A stretch of 64,000 nt of DNA from Alphaproteobacteria bacterium. Lineage in GTDB: Bacteria > Pseudomonadota > Alphaproteobacteria > Rs-D84. Made by a program: the position numbers and the translations under genes. Below are positions 30,323 to 40,503 of this stretch, piece after piece. Under the pieces are notes generated by a model. It was not told the origin of the DNA, made no database searches, and worked only from the letters and a program-made list of their open reading frames with translations. The first letter of the stretch is position 1; each line of letters opens with the position of its first letter. Location: NCBI GenBank assembly GCA_016927735.1, contig JAFGMC010000010.1, forward strand, positions 1-64,000. The letters are read 5' to 3'.

Positions 30323-31608
30323 AAAAATTTTTTATCCAAACTTTTGGCTGCCAGATGAATGTCTATGATGGACAACGTATTACAAATATGTTGAAAATAA
30401 ACGGTTGGCAACAAATAGAAGATATGCGTAATGCAGATTTAATTATTATTAACACATGTGCGATTCGGGAAAAAGCATCAAACAAAGTCTTCAGCGCATT
30501 GGGACGAATTCGTGATTCAAAGAAACCAGAAGCTATATTCGGTATTGTTGGTTGTGTTGCACGCGAATCGGGTGCGGATGCTTTTCGTAGAATTCCTGAC
30601 TTGAATTTTGTTTTGGGTCCACAGAGTTATCATAAGTTGCTTGAAATTTTGAAAAATCCAGATATAAAATTATTAAACATTGATCTTGGTGGTCTGGAGA
30701 AATTTGATGAACTGCCCCAGATGGTGAAATCAGATACAGTTGCATATATTCCAGTACAAGAAGGATGTAATCATGGTTGCACCTATTGCATCGTTCCCTT
30801 TACCCGTGGACGCGAATTATCACGTCCCTTTGATGATATTATACGCGATACCATTCACGCAGCAGCAACAGGTGCAATTGAAATATGCTTTATTGGACAA
30901 AATGTTAATGGTTATAAATTTGAAAATTATAAATTATCCGATTTAATAATAAAAACAGCAAAACTGGATACAATAAAACGAATCAGATTTACATCCAGTT
31001 ATCCGACAGAAATGACCGATGATTTAATCGATTTATTCCGTACAGAAGCCAAACTTTTGCCACTTTTACATTTGCCTATACAAAGTGGATCTTCTGATGT
31101 ATTGACAAGAATGAACCGCTCCTATAGTTTAGATCTATATATAGAAATCATTGATAAACTGCGGGTTGCACGCCCTGAAATTAAAATATCCAGTGATTTT
31201 ATTGTCGGCTTTCCTGGGGAAACCGATTCGGATTTCAACAAAACAATGGATATTGTTAAAAAAATTAAATATATATGCTCTTATTCATTTAAATATTCGC
31301 CTCGTCCACGTACAGTTGCTGCATTAATGACCGATCAAATACCAGAAAATGTAAAACGTGAAAGATTAAAGACCATAGATAGTTATTTAAATGGTATTCA
31401 GCGCGAATTTAACGAATCGTGTATTGGTAAAACTTTTGAATGTCTGTGCGAAGGCCCTGATAGAACCGGGAAACATTTACTATTCCGTACACCTTATATG
31501 CAACAATGCATTGTTGAAAAGCCATCAGAAAAGATTTTGGATTTGGTTAATATAAAAATAACTGCTGCAAACAAATCATCATTGCGCGGGGAAATTGTTA
31601 AAATATAA
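30319..31608 (+). CDS. miaB: tRNA-2-methylthio-N6-dimethylallyladenosine synthase
   Basis: IQTFGCQMNVYDG, radical SAM EGCNHGCTYCIVPFTRGRE, C-terminal TRAM. Confidence 0.95.
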   Translation: MKKFFIQTFGCQMNVYDGQRITNMLKINGWQQIEDMRNADLIIINTCAIREKASNKVFSALGRIRDSKKPEAIFGIVGCVARESGADAFRRIPDLNFVLGPQSYHKLLEILKNPDIKLLNIDLGGLEKFDELPQMVKSDTVAYIPVQEGCNHGCTYCIVPFTRGRELSRPFDDIIRDTIHAAATGAIEICFIGQNVNGYKFENYKLSDLIIKTAKLDTIKRIRFTSSYPTEMTDDLIDLFRTEAKLLPLLHLPIQSGSSDVLTRMNRSYSLDLYIEIIDKLRVARPEIKISSDFIVGFPGETDSDFNKTMDIVKKIKYICSYSFKYSPRPRTVAALMTDQIPENVKRERLKTIDSYLNGIQREFNESCIGKTFECLCEGPDRTGKHLLFRTPYMQQCIVEKPSEKILDLVNIKITAANKSSLRGEIVKI

Positions 31609-33135
31609 ACTTCAACTCTGCCACCAGTTTATGATTTAAACCATATTCATCATTACTTATCGCATAAGAAACGCTGCCACCAGCATCATCGGCAATTGAC
31701 CAAAAATTCATTCTGATACCCAGCGTTTGAATATTATTGGTTTGAATATTTAAAAAGACCTGATAATCATTTCTAATTCCCAGCGTTTCTTCGGAAAAAC
31801 CAAATGCACTGCCAGTTCTGCCGGCAATAGACGAATCGTTTTGATGTAAAACTTTTTCATAATCACCTGTAAACCCAATAAATGGTGCGAAATAAAAATT
31901 ATTATAAAAATCAAACTTTAATCCAGCATCCAGTGCGCTGTAAATTGAAATTCCCGAAGGGTTATAAACAACGTTATCACCATCAAGAATCATATCTGTT
32001 TCAAAATTCGACGCTGTCACACCAAAAATAGAATCCAACCAAAAAGAATCATTCATATAATAATCCCTGATATTTCCACCATACAAAGTGCCTGCAAATT
32101 TATTAATATCATCAATATTTTCAAATCGACCCAAATAACCAGAGGCTGAAATATTATGATCCCTTATCGCCGCTGCAAAAGATGCCTTGCCACCATATAA
32201 ATTTACCCCCCAGAAGAAACATAAAATGCATCAAACCCGTTAGAGTTATAAATTGTTCTGGGGGAATTTATTTCAAAATTATTAAATATTTTTATAGGTA
32301 TCATTAAATTTATTGGATTCAATGCCACAGACCTTTCCATTACACCATAAAGATCGTATATTGAACCTGCCCTATCCAATGCAACAAGTGTTGGATTATT
32401 TGGTGAACTGACCCGCAAATTATTTATAAAAATACCACGCGATCCACCCAATACTTTTTGATAATCCGTTTCCCTATAAATACTGACATAAATATTATCA
32501 TCTCTACGAATCGCTTTGGCAATATACAAAGGACCTAATTCTTGTACATTCAAATTCACAACCCCATCACCAGATACATTAGATAAAATTACACTTCCGT
32601 CTAATTCATCTGAATTATCTATATTAACTTTTATTTCCCCTATTAATTCTATTTCTGGTGAAATAAAACTCATTTCATTATTACCTATCAAAGATACCGA
32701 CGCATTATCCAAAATTATTTTATCTGCAGCACCAGATATATCTATCAAATCTGAAAAATTTATTGTTTCAACGTTTTGAACCAAAACAGAGTATATGAAA
32801 TCCCCAGCCCCGATTTCTGAGATATCAGCATTTGTTTTTATTACTTGGGTTAATTTTGAATTATTACCCATGTTAAAAACACTGTTTATAACACCACTAT
32901 TTTGTAATTTTAACTGACAAACATCGCATATAAAAATATCGCTGGAGATTTCTCCAAGATTTTGAAGATATAAGGAATTTTTTATATTAAGGTTAACCGC
33001 TTCAATTATCGAATTTTCAGGAAGAATATAATCTTCATACAAGTCGAGGTTTTCACCGCCTATCACAAAAGAATCTTGTGAAAAAGCAGCTGTGTTAATT
33101 AACACTGTAATTAAAAATACAATTAATTTTCTCAT
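31598..33135 (-). pseudogene. Autotransporter-like outer-membrane protein split by a frameshift at a G6 tract (ORFs 32203-33156 and 31598-32134)
   Basis: N-terminal ORF has signal peptide and beta-rich passenger and ends SSGG* at the homopolymer; the -frame continues VNLYGGKASFAAAIRDHNISASGYLGRF into a beta-barrel-like ORF ending KFIF. Confidence 0.75.
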
Positions 33136-33294
33136 CTCCGGGAATAAGAGTAGCAAATGGGAATATTTTCTTAAAGTATTTTTTTTTGTGATTTCAGTAA
33201 GATATCAAAAATAAAAATTGTCAATATTTGAAGTTCTTGAAAAAGCTATTAAAAGGTCTACATTGTATTTGAACCCAAAAGAAAGGAGCAGAAT

Positions 33295-33741
33295 ATGAAT
33301 ATTTTTAACTTAAAAAAAGCTAGCAATAAGATTTCTGCAAAGAAAGATCTAGATGCTGTGGTATCTTATCTGAAAACAAAGTTTAAATCTGAATTAGATA
33401 GCGCCAGATTTAAAAATAACAATAATATGGGTATAAATTTAGAAGACACGCTTATCACAGAGGCTTCGCAACTTTTGTATTCTGTCATAAACGATTTTGA
33501 TGAAATAAATAAAAGAACAGATGCGGAAAAAAAATCTTTAAAAAAGACAAAAACCAAAGGAACTAAAGAATTATCCCCTGATGAAATTTATATGATAAAT
33601 ATGTCCTCTATACATGATATAAAAAAAGCTGGTTTAAAAAGATTACTATCTACAAATGAAAGAATGTTATTAAAAAATGCGAATAATCGATTCGTTCATT
33701 TATATTCAGAACAAATTAAATCATTAAAAACAAGGGATTGA
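33295..33741 (+). CDS. Hypothetical protein (orphan cluster member 1)
   Basis: Intact ORF with AAAGGAG RBS. Confidence 0.55.
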   Translation: MNIFNLKKASNKISAKKDLDAVVSYLKTKFKSELDSARFKNNNNMGINLEDTLITEASQLLYSVINDFDEINKRTDAEKKSLKKTKTKGTKELSPDEIYMINMSSIHDIKKAGLKRLLSTNERMLLKNANNRFVHLYSEQIKSLKTRD

Positions 33742-33786
33742 TATTTATTAAACCCGTGGGTTATTATACAAAAACAGCGAAAAAAC

Positions 33787-33814
33787 TTGCATTTACCAGA
33801 TAAAGATATATAAT
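33787..33814 (+). promoter_or_regulatory. Sigma70-type promoter for tRNA-Lys
   Basis: TTGCAT-N16-TATAAT upstream of the tRNA. Confidence 0.65.
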
Positions 33815-33848
33815 CGGCTGGTGTCTTTTTAAGACGTATGATGACCCC

Positions 33849-33924
33849 GGGTGCGTAGCTCAGTTGGTAGAGCAACTGACTCTTAATCAGTGGGTCTGGG
33901 GTTCGAATCCCCACGCGCCCACCA
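33849..33924 (+). tRNA. tRNA-Lys (anticodon CTT), CCA encoded
   Basis: Cloverleaf GGGTGCG TA GCTC ... ACTGA CTCTTAA TCAGT ... GGTTCGAATCC ... CGCGCCC ACCA. Confidence 0.95.
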
Positions 33925-34086
33925 AAAATCAAACTGCCCTTTGTGGCGGTTTTATTTTTTATATAAAAAATCATTCCTATACCAAAAAAATATCAATCAT
34001 CAAGATATAAATTCAACTTTATTTAATTGCAAACCCATATTAAGAGTCTAGGATTGTTATCATAGTATTTAAGAGAGAGAATAAAT

Positions 34087-34461
34087 ATGAATAAAACCGT
34101 ATCTAATAACAAAAATAATTATTCCAAAAAAGATTACGCATATATAATAATATCCGATATTTTAATAACTGCACAGAAACTTAAATGGATTGCTAAATCA
34201 GCTGAAGATTCATTTTATAAGAAATCGAGTATTTCAAAAGATATTTTTAAAACTATTGAAAGTCAAATAACATACATTGAACAAATTGGTTTACCTATTA
34301 TAAGTGAATGTAAAATAATATTTTCAAAAAAATATAATATACAAATAACATATATTGAACAGGCATTAAAATTATCAAAAAGAATTTTTAATGAATTTAA
34401 CGCACAAAAAACGGAATGTTCATCACATTATATATTTAATAAAAATCGACAGTATGCATAA
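34087..34461 (+). CDS. Hypothetical protein (orphan cluster member 2)
   Basis: Intact ORF, own promoter-like element and terminator. Confidence 0.5.
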   Translation: MNKTVSNNKNNYSKKDYAYIIISDILITAQKLKWIAKSAEDSFYKKSSISKDIFKTIESQITYIEQIGLPIISECKIIFSKKYNIQITYIEQALKLSKRIFNEFNAQKTECSSHYIFNKNRQYA

Positions 34462-34472
34462 AACATATATTT

Positions 34473-34500
34473 AAATGTCCCGTTTGGGACATTTTTTATT
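34473..34500 (+). terminator. Rho-independent terminator
   Basis: AAATGTCCCGTTTGGGACATTTTTT. Confidence 0.85.
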
Positions 34501-34556
34501 CTGTATATACAAGCTAAAAAATTAAATTTTATTTTGTATATACAAAATAAAAAATT
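34498..34556. repeat. Two imperfect direct repeats ATTyTGTATATACAArnTAAAAAATT with palindromic core TGTATATACA
   Basis: Cores at 34502-34511 and 34535-34544, 33 bp apart. Confidence 0.75.
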
Positions 34557-34722
34557 GGTTTTATAAACCCTTCAATAGCCAGGTTTATAAGTAATTCTCT
34601 TAGAAAAAATAATTTTCTATAACAAAAAAACTAGTATCGTCAAGTTATAAATACATGTTTCTTTTGTTGAAAAATGAAATTAACCTTCTAGGATTATGTT
34701 CATATGTAAGGAGGAGAAACAT

Positions 34723-35124
34723 ATGATCACATCATCATTATCGCTATCTAGAGAAAATATTATTAAAAAAGAAGATTATAATAATTATAATATTGGGACA
34801 GCTACGAATTTGAGTTCATATTATGGTTTATTTTTAGAAGATAATATTAAAAAATACGAACATGCTAATTTAACAATCGCAGAAATTGAGTATGAATTAA
34901 AAGAAAACCGAATCATTCCTTTAATTGAGTTAAGAAAATTTTCAAATCAACTTAAAGATGTTACTTTTATGAAAGTCTTTAGCAATATTAATGTATTTGA
35001 TGGCGATTTTGTTGAAGGAGTCAGGAAACGTTATTATCTTTTAAGATTATATAATAAAATAAAAAAACATGAAAAAAAGTTCAAAGGTTTAATGGCTATT
35101 ACGAATTTACAACATGTTAATTAA
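34723..35124 (+). CDS. Hypothetical protein (orphan cluster member 3)
   Basis: ATG 34723 with strong AAGGAGGAG RBS; own promoter-like element and terminator. Confidence 0.6.
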   Translation: MITSSLSLSRENIIKKEDYNNYNIGTATNLSSYYGLFLEDNIKKYEHANLTIAEIEYELKENRIIPLIELRKFSNQLKDVTFMKVFSNINVFDGDFVEGVRKRYYLLRLYNKIKKHEKKFKGLMAITNLQHVN

Positions 35125-35154
35125 AAAATGCCCCATTTGGGGCATTTTTTTATT
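35123..35154. terminator. Rho-independent terminator
   Basis: AATGCCCCATTTGGGGCATTTTTTT. Confidence 0.85.
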
Positions 35155-35671
35155 TGCTTTTTAAAGTATCATTAACCCATTCATACAAACCCCAATTTTC
35201 TAACATTCCATATTTTATACCTTTACGTAAAAAACCTGCTTTTTCATAAATCTTACGTAGTGCATGTTTTCTATCTGCTGTATCTAATCTTAAAGTGTTA
35301 AAACCCTTTTTAATTGCACGTTTTTTTAAATTATCTAGAAATATTTCTGATATACCTTGTCCATGAAATTCATTTGCAACACAGAATTTATATATGTACA
35401 TGGCTTTTTTATCTTTACCATCTGGCCATAAATTAACTTTATCACCTTTTTGAAATATAACAGCGCCTGTTGGCTTATCATCAACAAATAATACCAGGAA
35501 TTCATGATTTTCTACTTTATACACACTTTTAAATCTTGCCATATTTAAATTTTTTGACAACCAATCCCATGTTGGTTCTATATTATGTTCCAATTGCCAT
35601 TTACTGTTATCCAACATAATTTTAATGGCCAGATCTGGATCATTTTTAAAAGTTATTTTTGTAAATTTCAT
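35150..35671 (-). CDS. GNAT family N-acetyltransferase
   Basis: YKFCVANEFHGQGISEIFLDNLKKRAIKKGFNTLRLDTADRKHALRKIYEKAGF. Confidence 0.85.
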   Translation of the reverse strand: MKFTKITFKNDPDLAIKIMLDNSKWQLEHNIEPTWDWLSKNLNMARFKSVYKVENHEFLVLFVDDKPTGAVIFQKGDKVNLWPDGKDKKAMYIYKFCVANEFHGQGISEIFLDNLKKRAIKKGFNTLRLDTADRKHALRKIYEKAGFLRKGIKYGMLENWGLYEWVNDTLKSK

Positions 35672-35679
35672 ATTATTTT

Positions 35680-36951
35680 TTATCTTTTTAAATACTTACG
35701 TGGATCATATGCTTTGGTTCCTTTACGTATTTCAAAATGTAGTTGTGGTTTATCAACTTTACCAGTTTGACCAATTGTTCCAACCTGTTGACCAACTTTG
35801 ACTTTAACACCACGACGCACAGACAGTTTATCCATATGTGCGTACACTGTCATCCATCCACCAGAGTGTTGAACAATAACAAGGTTACCCATCCCCTTTA
35901 ATTCATTACCAGCGTATGCAACGACACCATTTTCGGCCGAACCAACCTTGGTACCTATTTTTGCCCCGATATTAACCCCATCATTAAACAAACCATTCGA
36001 TTTTGCACCAAAGCTGGATAAGATTGTACCTTTAACTGGCCAACTGAATTTTGATGAAGAACGTGATGCAATTGCTGGCAAAGCCTTTGTCGGATCTGAT
36101 GATATTTTCGTTTTTGCGACTGGCGAAGAAACAGGTGATGATGAAATTGTTTTTGGTACAAGAAATGATGATCTTGATTTTGAATCTGAAGCAATAATAG
36201 TTTCTTTTAATTTCGGAACTTTTAACTTTTGTCCAACAGACAATATAAATGGCGCAGATAATTTATTCATAACCGCTAAATCATTCACAGGTAATGAGTA
36301 CTTACGCGAAATTGAATACAATGTATCCCCTGGTCCAACTTTTATCTCTGTCAGTTCAACTTTTGTTATTTTTACTTGTTCAGTTTTATTTACTGCCGGA
36401 ATCGATATTGGCGCAATTTTTATATCTGATTTTTCTAAAACTGTAAGTTTTTGTCCTATGGATAGTTTATAAGGTGCAGATAAGTTATTTAATTTTGCAA
36501 ATTCATCTACTGATAACGAATGGTCCCGCGAAAGCGAATAAACAGTATCCCCCTTAGAAACAGTTATTTCCATTGAACTCTCTGGTTCTATGGTTTTATA
36601 CATTGGAACCTTTATATAATCGTCCGATATTGTTGGTGCTCTCTTTTGAAAATAAGATGTGCTTGAAGATGTCTGCTGGGGTTTTAATCTGTAATCATCA
36701 ACACTTGAATATAAAATATAATCATCAACATCCGCATTACCATATAATTCAGGGGATGCATAAACCCCGTAATCAGTAGCCGCCGAATTATAGATTTCTG
36801 GTTGGGTTGAAGGATCAGCTAACAATGCAGGATATCGTGTTGAAATAAATTCGCCTACCGTATCTGGTATTGATGCGATTTTTGGCTGCAGGTCACAAGC
36901 TGACAAAGACAGTGCCACAGTAAAAAATAAAAGATAAAAAAGCTTTTTCAC
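35680..36951 (-). CDS. NlpD/DipM-like lipoprotein: two LysM plus degenerate M23 domain
   Basis: Lipobox LSLSACD; two LysM repeats; C-terminal LytM-like fold FNDGVNIGAKIG..YAHMDKLSVRRG..QLHFEIRKG. Confidence 0.85.
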   Translation of the reverse strand: MKKLFYLLFFTVALSLSACDLQPKIASIPDTVGEFISTRYPALLADPSTQPEIYNSAATDYGVYASPELYGNADVDDYILYSSVDDYRLKPQQTSSSTSYFQKRAPTISDDYIKVPMYKTIEPESSMEITVSKGDTVYSLSRDHSLSVDEFAKLNNLSAPYKLSIGQKLTVLEKSDIKIAPISIPAVNKTEQVKITKVELTEIKVGPGDTLYSISRKYSLPVNDLAVMNKLSAPFILSVGQKLKVPKLKETIIASDSKSRSSFLVPKTISSSPVSSPVAKTKISSDPTKALPAIASRSSSKFSWPVKGTILSSFGAKSNGLFNDGVNIGAKIGTKVGSAENGVVAYAGNELKGMGNLVIVQHSGGWMTVYAHMDKLSVRRGVKVKVGQQVGTIGQTGKVDKPQLHFEIRKGTKAYDPRKYLKR

Positions 36952-37006
36952 GATATTAAATTATATCATAAAAATAAAAACAAATAAACTAGTGGTACTT
37001 TATTAA

Positions 37007-37714
37007 TCAAGCGTCTTTTTTCATGAAAAGTATACTTATTTCAAATAATACCAACATCGGTAGCGCCAATAATATCTGTGATACTATATCTGGCGGTGTC
37101 AGTATTGCAGAAATAACAAAAATAAATACCATCGCATAACGACGAAATTTTACAACCCGACTACGTTGTAAAATACTTAATCTGTTTAATAAGACCAATA
37201 TCAATGGCATCTGAAATGCAATTCCAAAAATTTTTAATAATCCAATCGAAAATGATAAATAGTCTTTTACAGCTGGTAATAATACCGAAGGTACCGATGC
37301 AGATTGATTAATTTCTACAAAAAACTTAAACACTACTGGGAATAAAATATAAAATGCAAATGCTGCGCCGGTTAAAAACAAAATTGGCGATAAAAATAAA
37401 ATCGGTAATATGAATTTCTTTTCTTTATTATGTAATCCAGGCGCAATAAATGCCCAAATATGCCACAACAATACAGGTATCGTCACAAGAATTGCAACCA
37501 AGGTTGCCAACGAAAACTGTATTAAAACACCATCTGCCAGTCCTGTATATAACATTTGACCACTTGGCCATACAGACATCAATGGCTTTGTCAAAAAGTT
37601 TTGTAAAAATGGCGCTATGAACCAACCTGCACCAAATGAAATTGTAAAAAACAACAGCGCCCATAAAACACGTCTACGTAATTCTGCAAAATGCTGCATC
37701 ATGGTCATTTTCAT
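37007..37714 (-). CDS. tatC: Sec-independent translocase TatC
   Basis: HFAELRRRVLWALLFF; multi-TM; next to tatB. Confidence 0.95.
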   Translation of the reverse strand: MKMTMMQHFAELRRRVLWALLFFTISFGAGWFIAPFLQNFLTKPLMSVWPSGQMLYTGLADGVLIQFSLATLVAILVTIPVLLWHIWAFIAPGLHNKEKKFILPILFLSPILFLTGAAFAFYILFPVVFKFFVEINQSASVPSVLLPAVKDYLSFSIGLLKIFGIAFQMPLILVLLNRLSILQRSRVVKFRRYAMVFIFVISAILTPPDIVSQILLALPMLVLFEISILFMKKDA

Positions 37715-38028
37715 GATTTGGATGAACCTTTTGTTTTACGTGATACCTTATTTTTAACAATTTTTGATTTCTTCGTATTTGAACGAACAGATGAAAAACT
37801 GGACAAAACATCATCAGTTGTATTTTTTATTAAATCATTTATAGGTTTTTCGAGCTCTATTTGTTCTTTGATATTTTCAGAGGCATCAGAAATTTTCCAA
37901 ATTAAATTCCGGATAAATTTAATGCACTTTGCAAGAAACTTTGCAATATCAGGCCAATTTTCTGATGGAACAACCAGTATTGTGACCAATATTATAACCA
38001 AGAGTTCCGTCCAACTTATTCCAAACAT
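37711..38028 (-). CDS. tatB: Sec-independent translocase TatB
   Basis: MFGISWTELLVIILVTILVVPSENWPDIAKFLAK. Confidence 0.9.
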   Translation of the reverse strand: MFGISWTELLVIILVTILVVPSENWPDIAKFLAKCIKFIRNLIWKISDASENIKEQIELEKPINDLIKNTTDDVLSSFSSVRSNTKKSKIVKNKVSRKTKGSSKS

Positions 38029-38045
38029 TTTAATTATCCAAAGGT

Positions 38046-38669
38046 TTAATCATAATAAGAATCCCCACCAGAAACAGATACTGTCTTATGACGTTGAATT
38101 TGGAAATAATTTTTTCCAAAATCCGTTTTAGTTTTTAAATTATTAAAGGCAACCTCTGTCTTGGCACCAGTTGCATCAACAACCGTCCAAGAATTTAATT
38201 TAACAGGATTATTATTAAATATAACTGTCATAGTTCCAATCCCCGCATTATCACGCAGATGCATTTTCAAAGAAAAAGTATTTGAATCTTTTTGTGTATC
38301 AGAAACTGTGATGTCTGAATTTCGCAGATCAATATGCTTTCTGACCAAGATTCCAGCGGGAGTACTGGTCAGTGGTACAGTTGTTATTTGATCCAATGAT
38401 TTATCAAAAAAGTATAAATCGGTACCATCAGAAATTAATTGAACCGGCAGATTTTTATAATCCAACCTAACCCGCCCTGGACGAAACATAGAAAATATAC
38501 CAGATTCTTTTTTACCATTTGCAATTTGAACAAAATCACCAGACAGTCCTGTAATGGAATTAAGGTATTTCTCAGCCTCAATAACCTTTGATGGATCTAC
38601 TGCTGAATATGCACAAATTGGTACAAATAACAAAACAAATATAATAAATGGTGAAAATAATTTTTTCAT
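38046..38669 (-). CDS. lolA: Outer-membrane lipoprotein carrier LolA
   Basis: Signal peptide from MKKLFSPF; YLNSITGLSGDFVQIANGKKESGIFSMFRPGRVRLDY. Confidence 0.88.
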   Translation of the reverse strand: MKKLFSPFIIFVLLFVPICAYSAVDPSKVIEAEKYLNSITGLSGDFVQIANGKKESGIFSMFRPGRVRLDYKNLPVQLISDGTDLYFFDKSLDQITTVPLTSTPAGILVRKHIDLRNSDITVSDTQKDSNTFSLKMHLRDNAGIGTMTVIFNNNPVKLNSWTVVDATGAKTEVAFNNLKTKTDFGKNYFQIQRHKTVSVSGGDSYYD

Positions 38670-38691
38670 ATTACAAACCTTTTGAATCGTT

Positions 38692-40464
38692 TTATACAAC
38701 CATATCTTCCAAAATAAATTGTGCAGATACCCTTCCACGATAATCGTTTTCTTTTAACTTACCCAGCATTGTTATTTTAGTGTTTGTATTCGCATCGTCC
38801 AGTAAAAAATCACCGACATCCGTACCTACCAAATTAAATCCTACAAATGGCAATTGTTTTCCACTGCTGGTGTTTAACATACCCCGCAGATGTGAACCAT
38901 TGCCCATTATTGTAGCATATGCCAAAGTTGCACCATGTAACACAATTGTTGGTTCTGGATTACCCTGTCCAAAAGGTTCTAATGATGATAGTTTCTGAAC
39001 CAGTTCCATATTTGCACCACCTGCATCTATTTGGGCATCTATCATTATCTCTTGTGTTGGGGCTTCACCATTTAATTGTTTTAAAACCTCTTCCTCCAGA
39101 AATTTACAAAACTCTTCCTCTTTTGAGGATGGTAATGTAAATCCTGCGGCGGCTGCATGCCCACCACCTTCAGAAATCACACCTTTTTCCAATGCATCAT
39201 GAATTATTTTTCCCAAATCAACACCTGGTATTGACCGACCAGATCCATTTATAATTCCATCAACCTTGGTTGCAACACATGATGGCAGATTGTATTTATC
39301 TTTCAATCTTCCAGCAATTATTCCCATGACACCACCATGCCAATTATCACCACAAACAAAAAGACTGACTTTATTATCAGATTTACAACAAAATTTTGCC
39401 ATTTCTGTCGCATTTATCATGATAGAATTTTGGATATCTATACGTTCTTGATTCATTTTATGTAATTTATTGGCCAAATCATTGGCAATTAAAATATTAT
39501 CAGTCAATAATAATTCGAGTGCCGGTGCAGCAGAATCCAAACGACCAGCCGCATTTAAACGTGGCCCCAGCGCAAAACCTACTGCATAAACAGACGCTTT
39601 TTTTATACTCGATATATCCATTAAAACACGTAATCCCAGATTATTACGCAACCCCATAACTTTCAAACCTGTTGAAACAAAAGCTCTATTTAAACCGACA
39701 AGCGGCATAGTGTCACAAATAGTCCCCAGGGCCACCAAATCCAAATAATTTAATAGGTTTATATTCTCTATTTTTTCTTTCTCTTCCGCAGTTTTGGCAC
39801 GTTCACGCATTTCACGATTAACGGCAACCAAGGTTAAAAATGCAACACCAACACCTGCCAAATATGATAATCCTGATGTATCATCTTTCCTTTTTGGATT
39901 TACAATTGCATCAGCATCTGGCAACACTGATTCAGGTGAATGGTGATCTGTGACAACTATCTGCATACCAATATTTTTTGCGTATGCAACCTCTTCTGTT
40001 CCGCTAATACCACAATCAACGGTTATAACAAGTTTTACACCCTCTTTTGCTATGGTTTCCAGTGCTTCAATATTCAAACCATAACCTTCGCCTTCACGGG
40101 TTGGTAAATGCCATATAACATCAGCATCAAATTCGCGCAAATACTTAACAAAAACAGCAGTAGATGTTATACCATCAACATCGTAATCACCATAAACAGC
40201 AATTTTCTCTTTTTTTATAACCGCATCTGCAATTATTTTTGCAGCTTTATCCATATCCATTAAAACATCTGGATCTGGCATATATTCTTTAATACTGGGA
40301 TTTAAAAATTTTTCAACTTCAAAAACACCAGTTATTCCACGCGAATACAGTATTTGTTCTATTAAATTATCATCTATAATATTTATACTGGATCCAGAAT
40401 TATTGGATTGCGTTGCCACAATCCAAGCTTTCCCCAGCATGGATTTATCTACTATCTTTCTCAC
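38692..40464 (-). CDS. recJ: Single-stranded-DNA exonuclease RecJ
   Basis: VYGDYDVDGITSTA, VTVDCGISG, VVTDHHSP, GGHAAAAGFTL. Confidence 0.95.
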   Translation of the reverse strand: MRKIVDKSMLGKAWIVATQSNNSGSSINIIDDNLIEQILYSRGITGVFEVEKFLNPSIKEYMPDPDVLMDMDKAAKIIADAVIKKEKIAVYGDYDVDGITSTAVFVKYLREFDADVIWHLPTREGEGYGLNIEALETIAKEGVKLVITVDCGISGTEEVAYAKNIGMQIVVTDHHSPESVLPDADAIVNPKRKDDTSGLSYLAGVGVAFLTLVAVNREMRERAKTAEEKEKIENINLLNYLDLVALGTICDTMPLVGLNRAFVSTGLKVMGLRNNLGLRVLMDISSIKKASVYAVGFALGPRLNAAGRLDSAAPALELLLTDNILIANDLANKLHKMNQERIDIQNSIMINATEMAKFCCKSDNKVSLFVCGDNWHGGVMGIIAGRLKDKYNLPSCVATKVDGIINGSGRSIPGVDLGKIIHDALEKGVISEGGGHAAAAGFTLPSSKEEEFCKFLEEEVLKQLNGEAPTQEIMIDAQIDAGGANMELVQKLSSLEPFGQGNPEPTIVLHGATLAYATIMGNGSHLRGMLNTSSGKQLPFVGFNLVGTDVGDFLLDDANTNTKITMLGKLKENDYRGRVSAQFILEDMVV

Positions 40465-40503
40465 AATAATCTCTTTTTCTTATCAAGATTATTATATCAA
40501 AAA

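Noticed and set aside
35948-36472. 174-aa + ORF inside the NlpD-like gene
   Set aside because: Antisense shadow ORF
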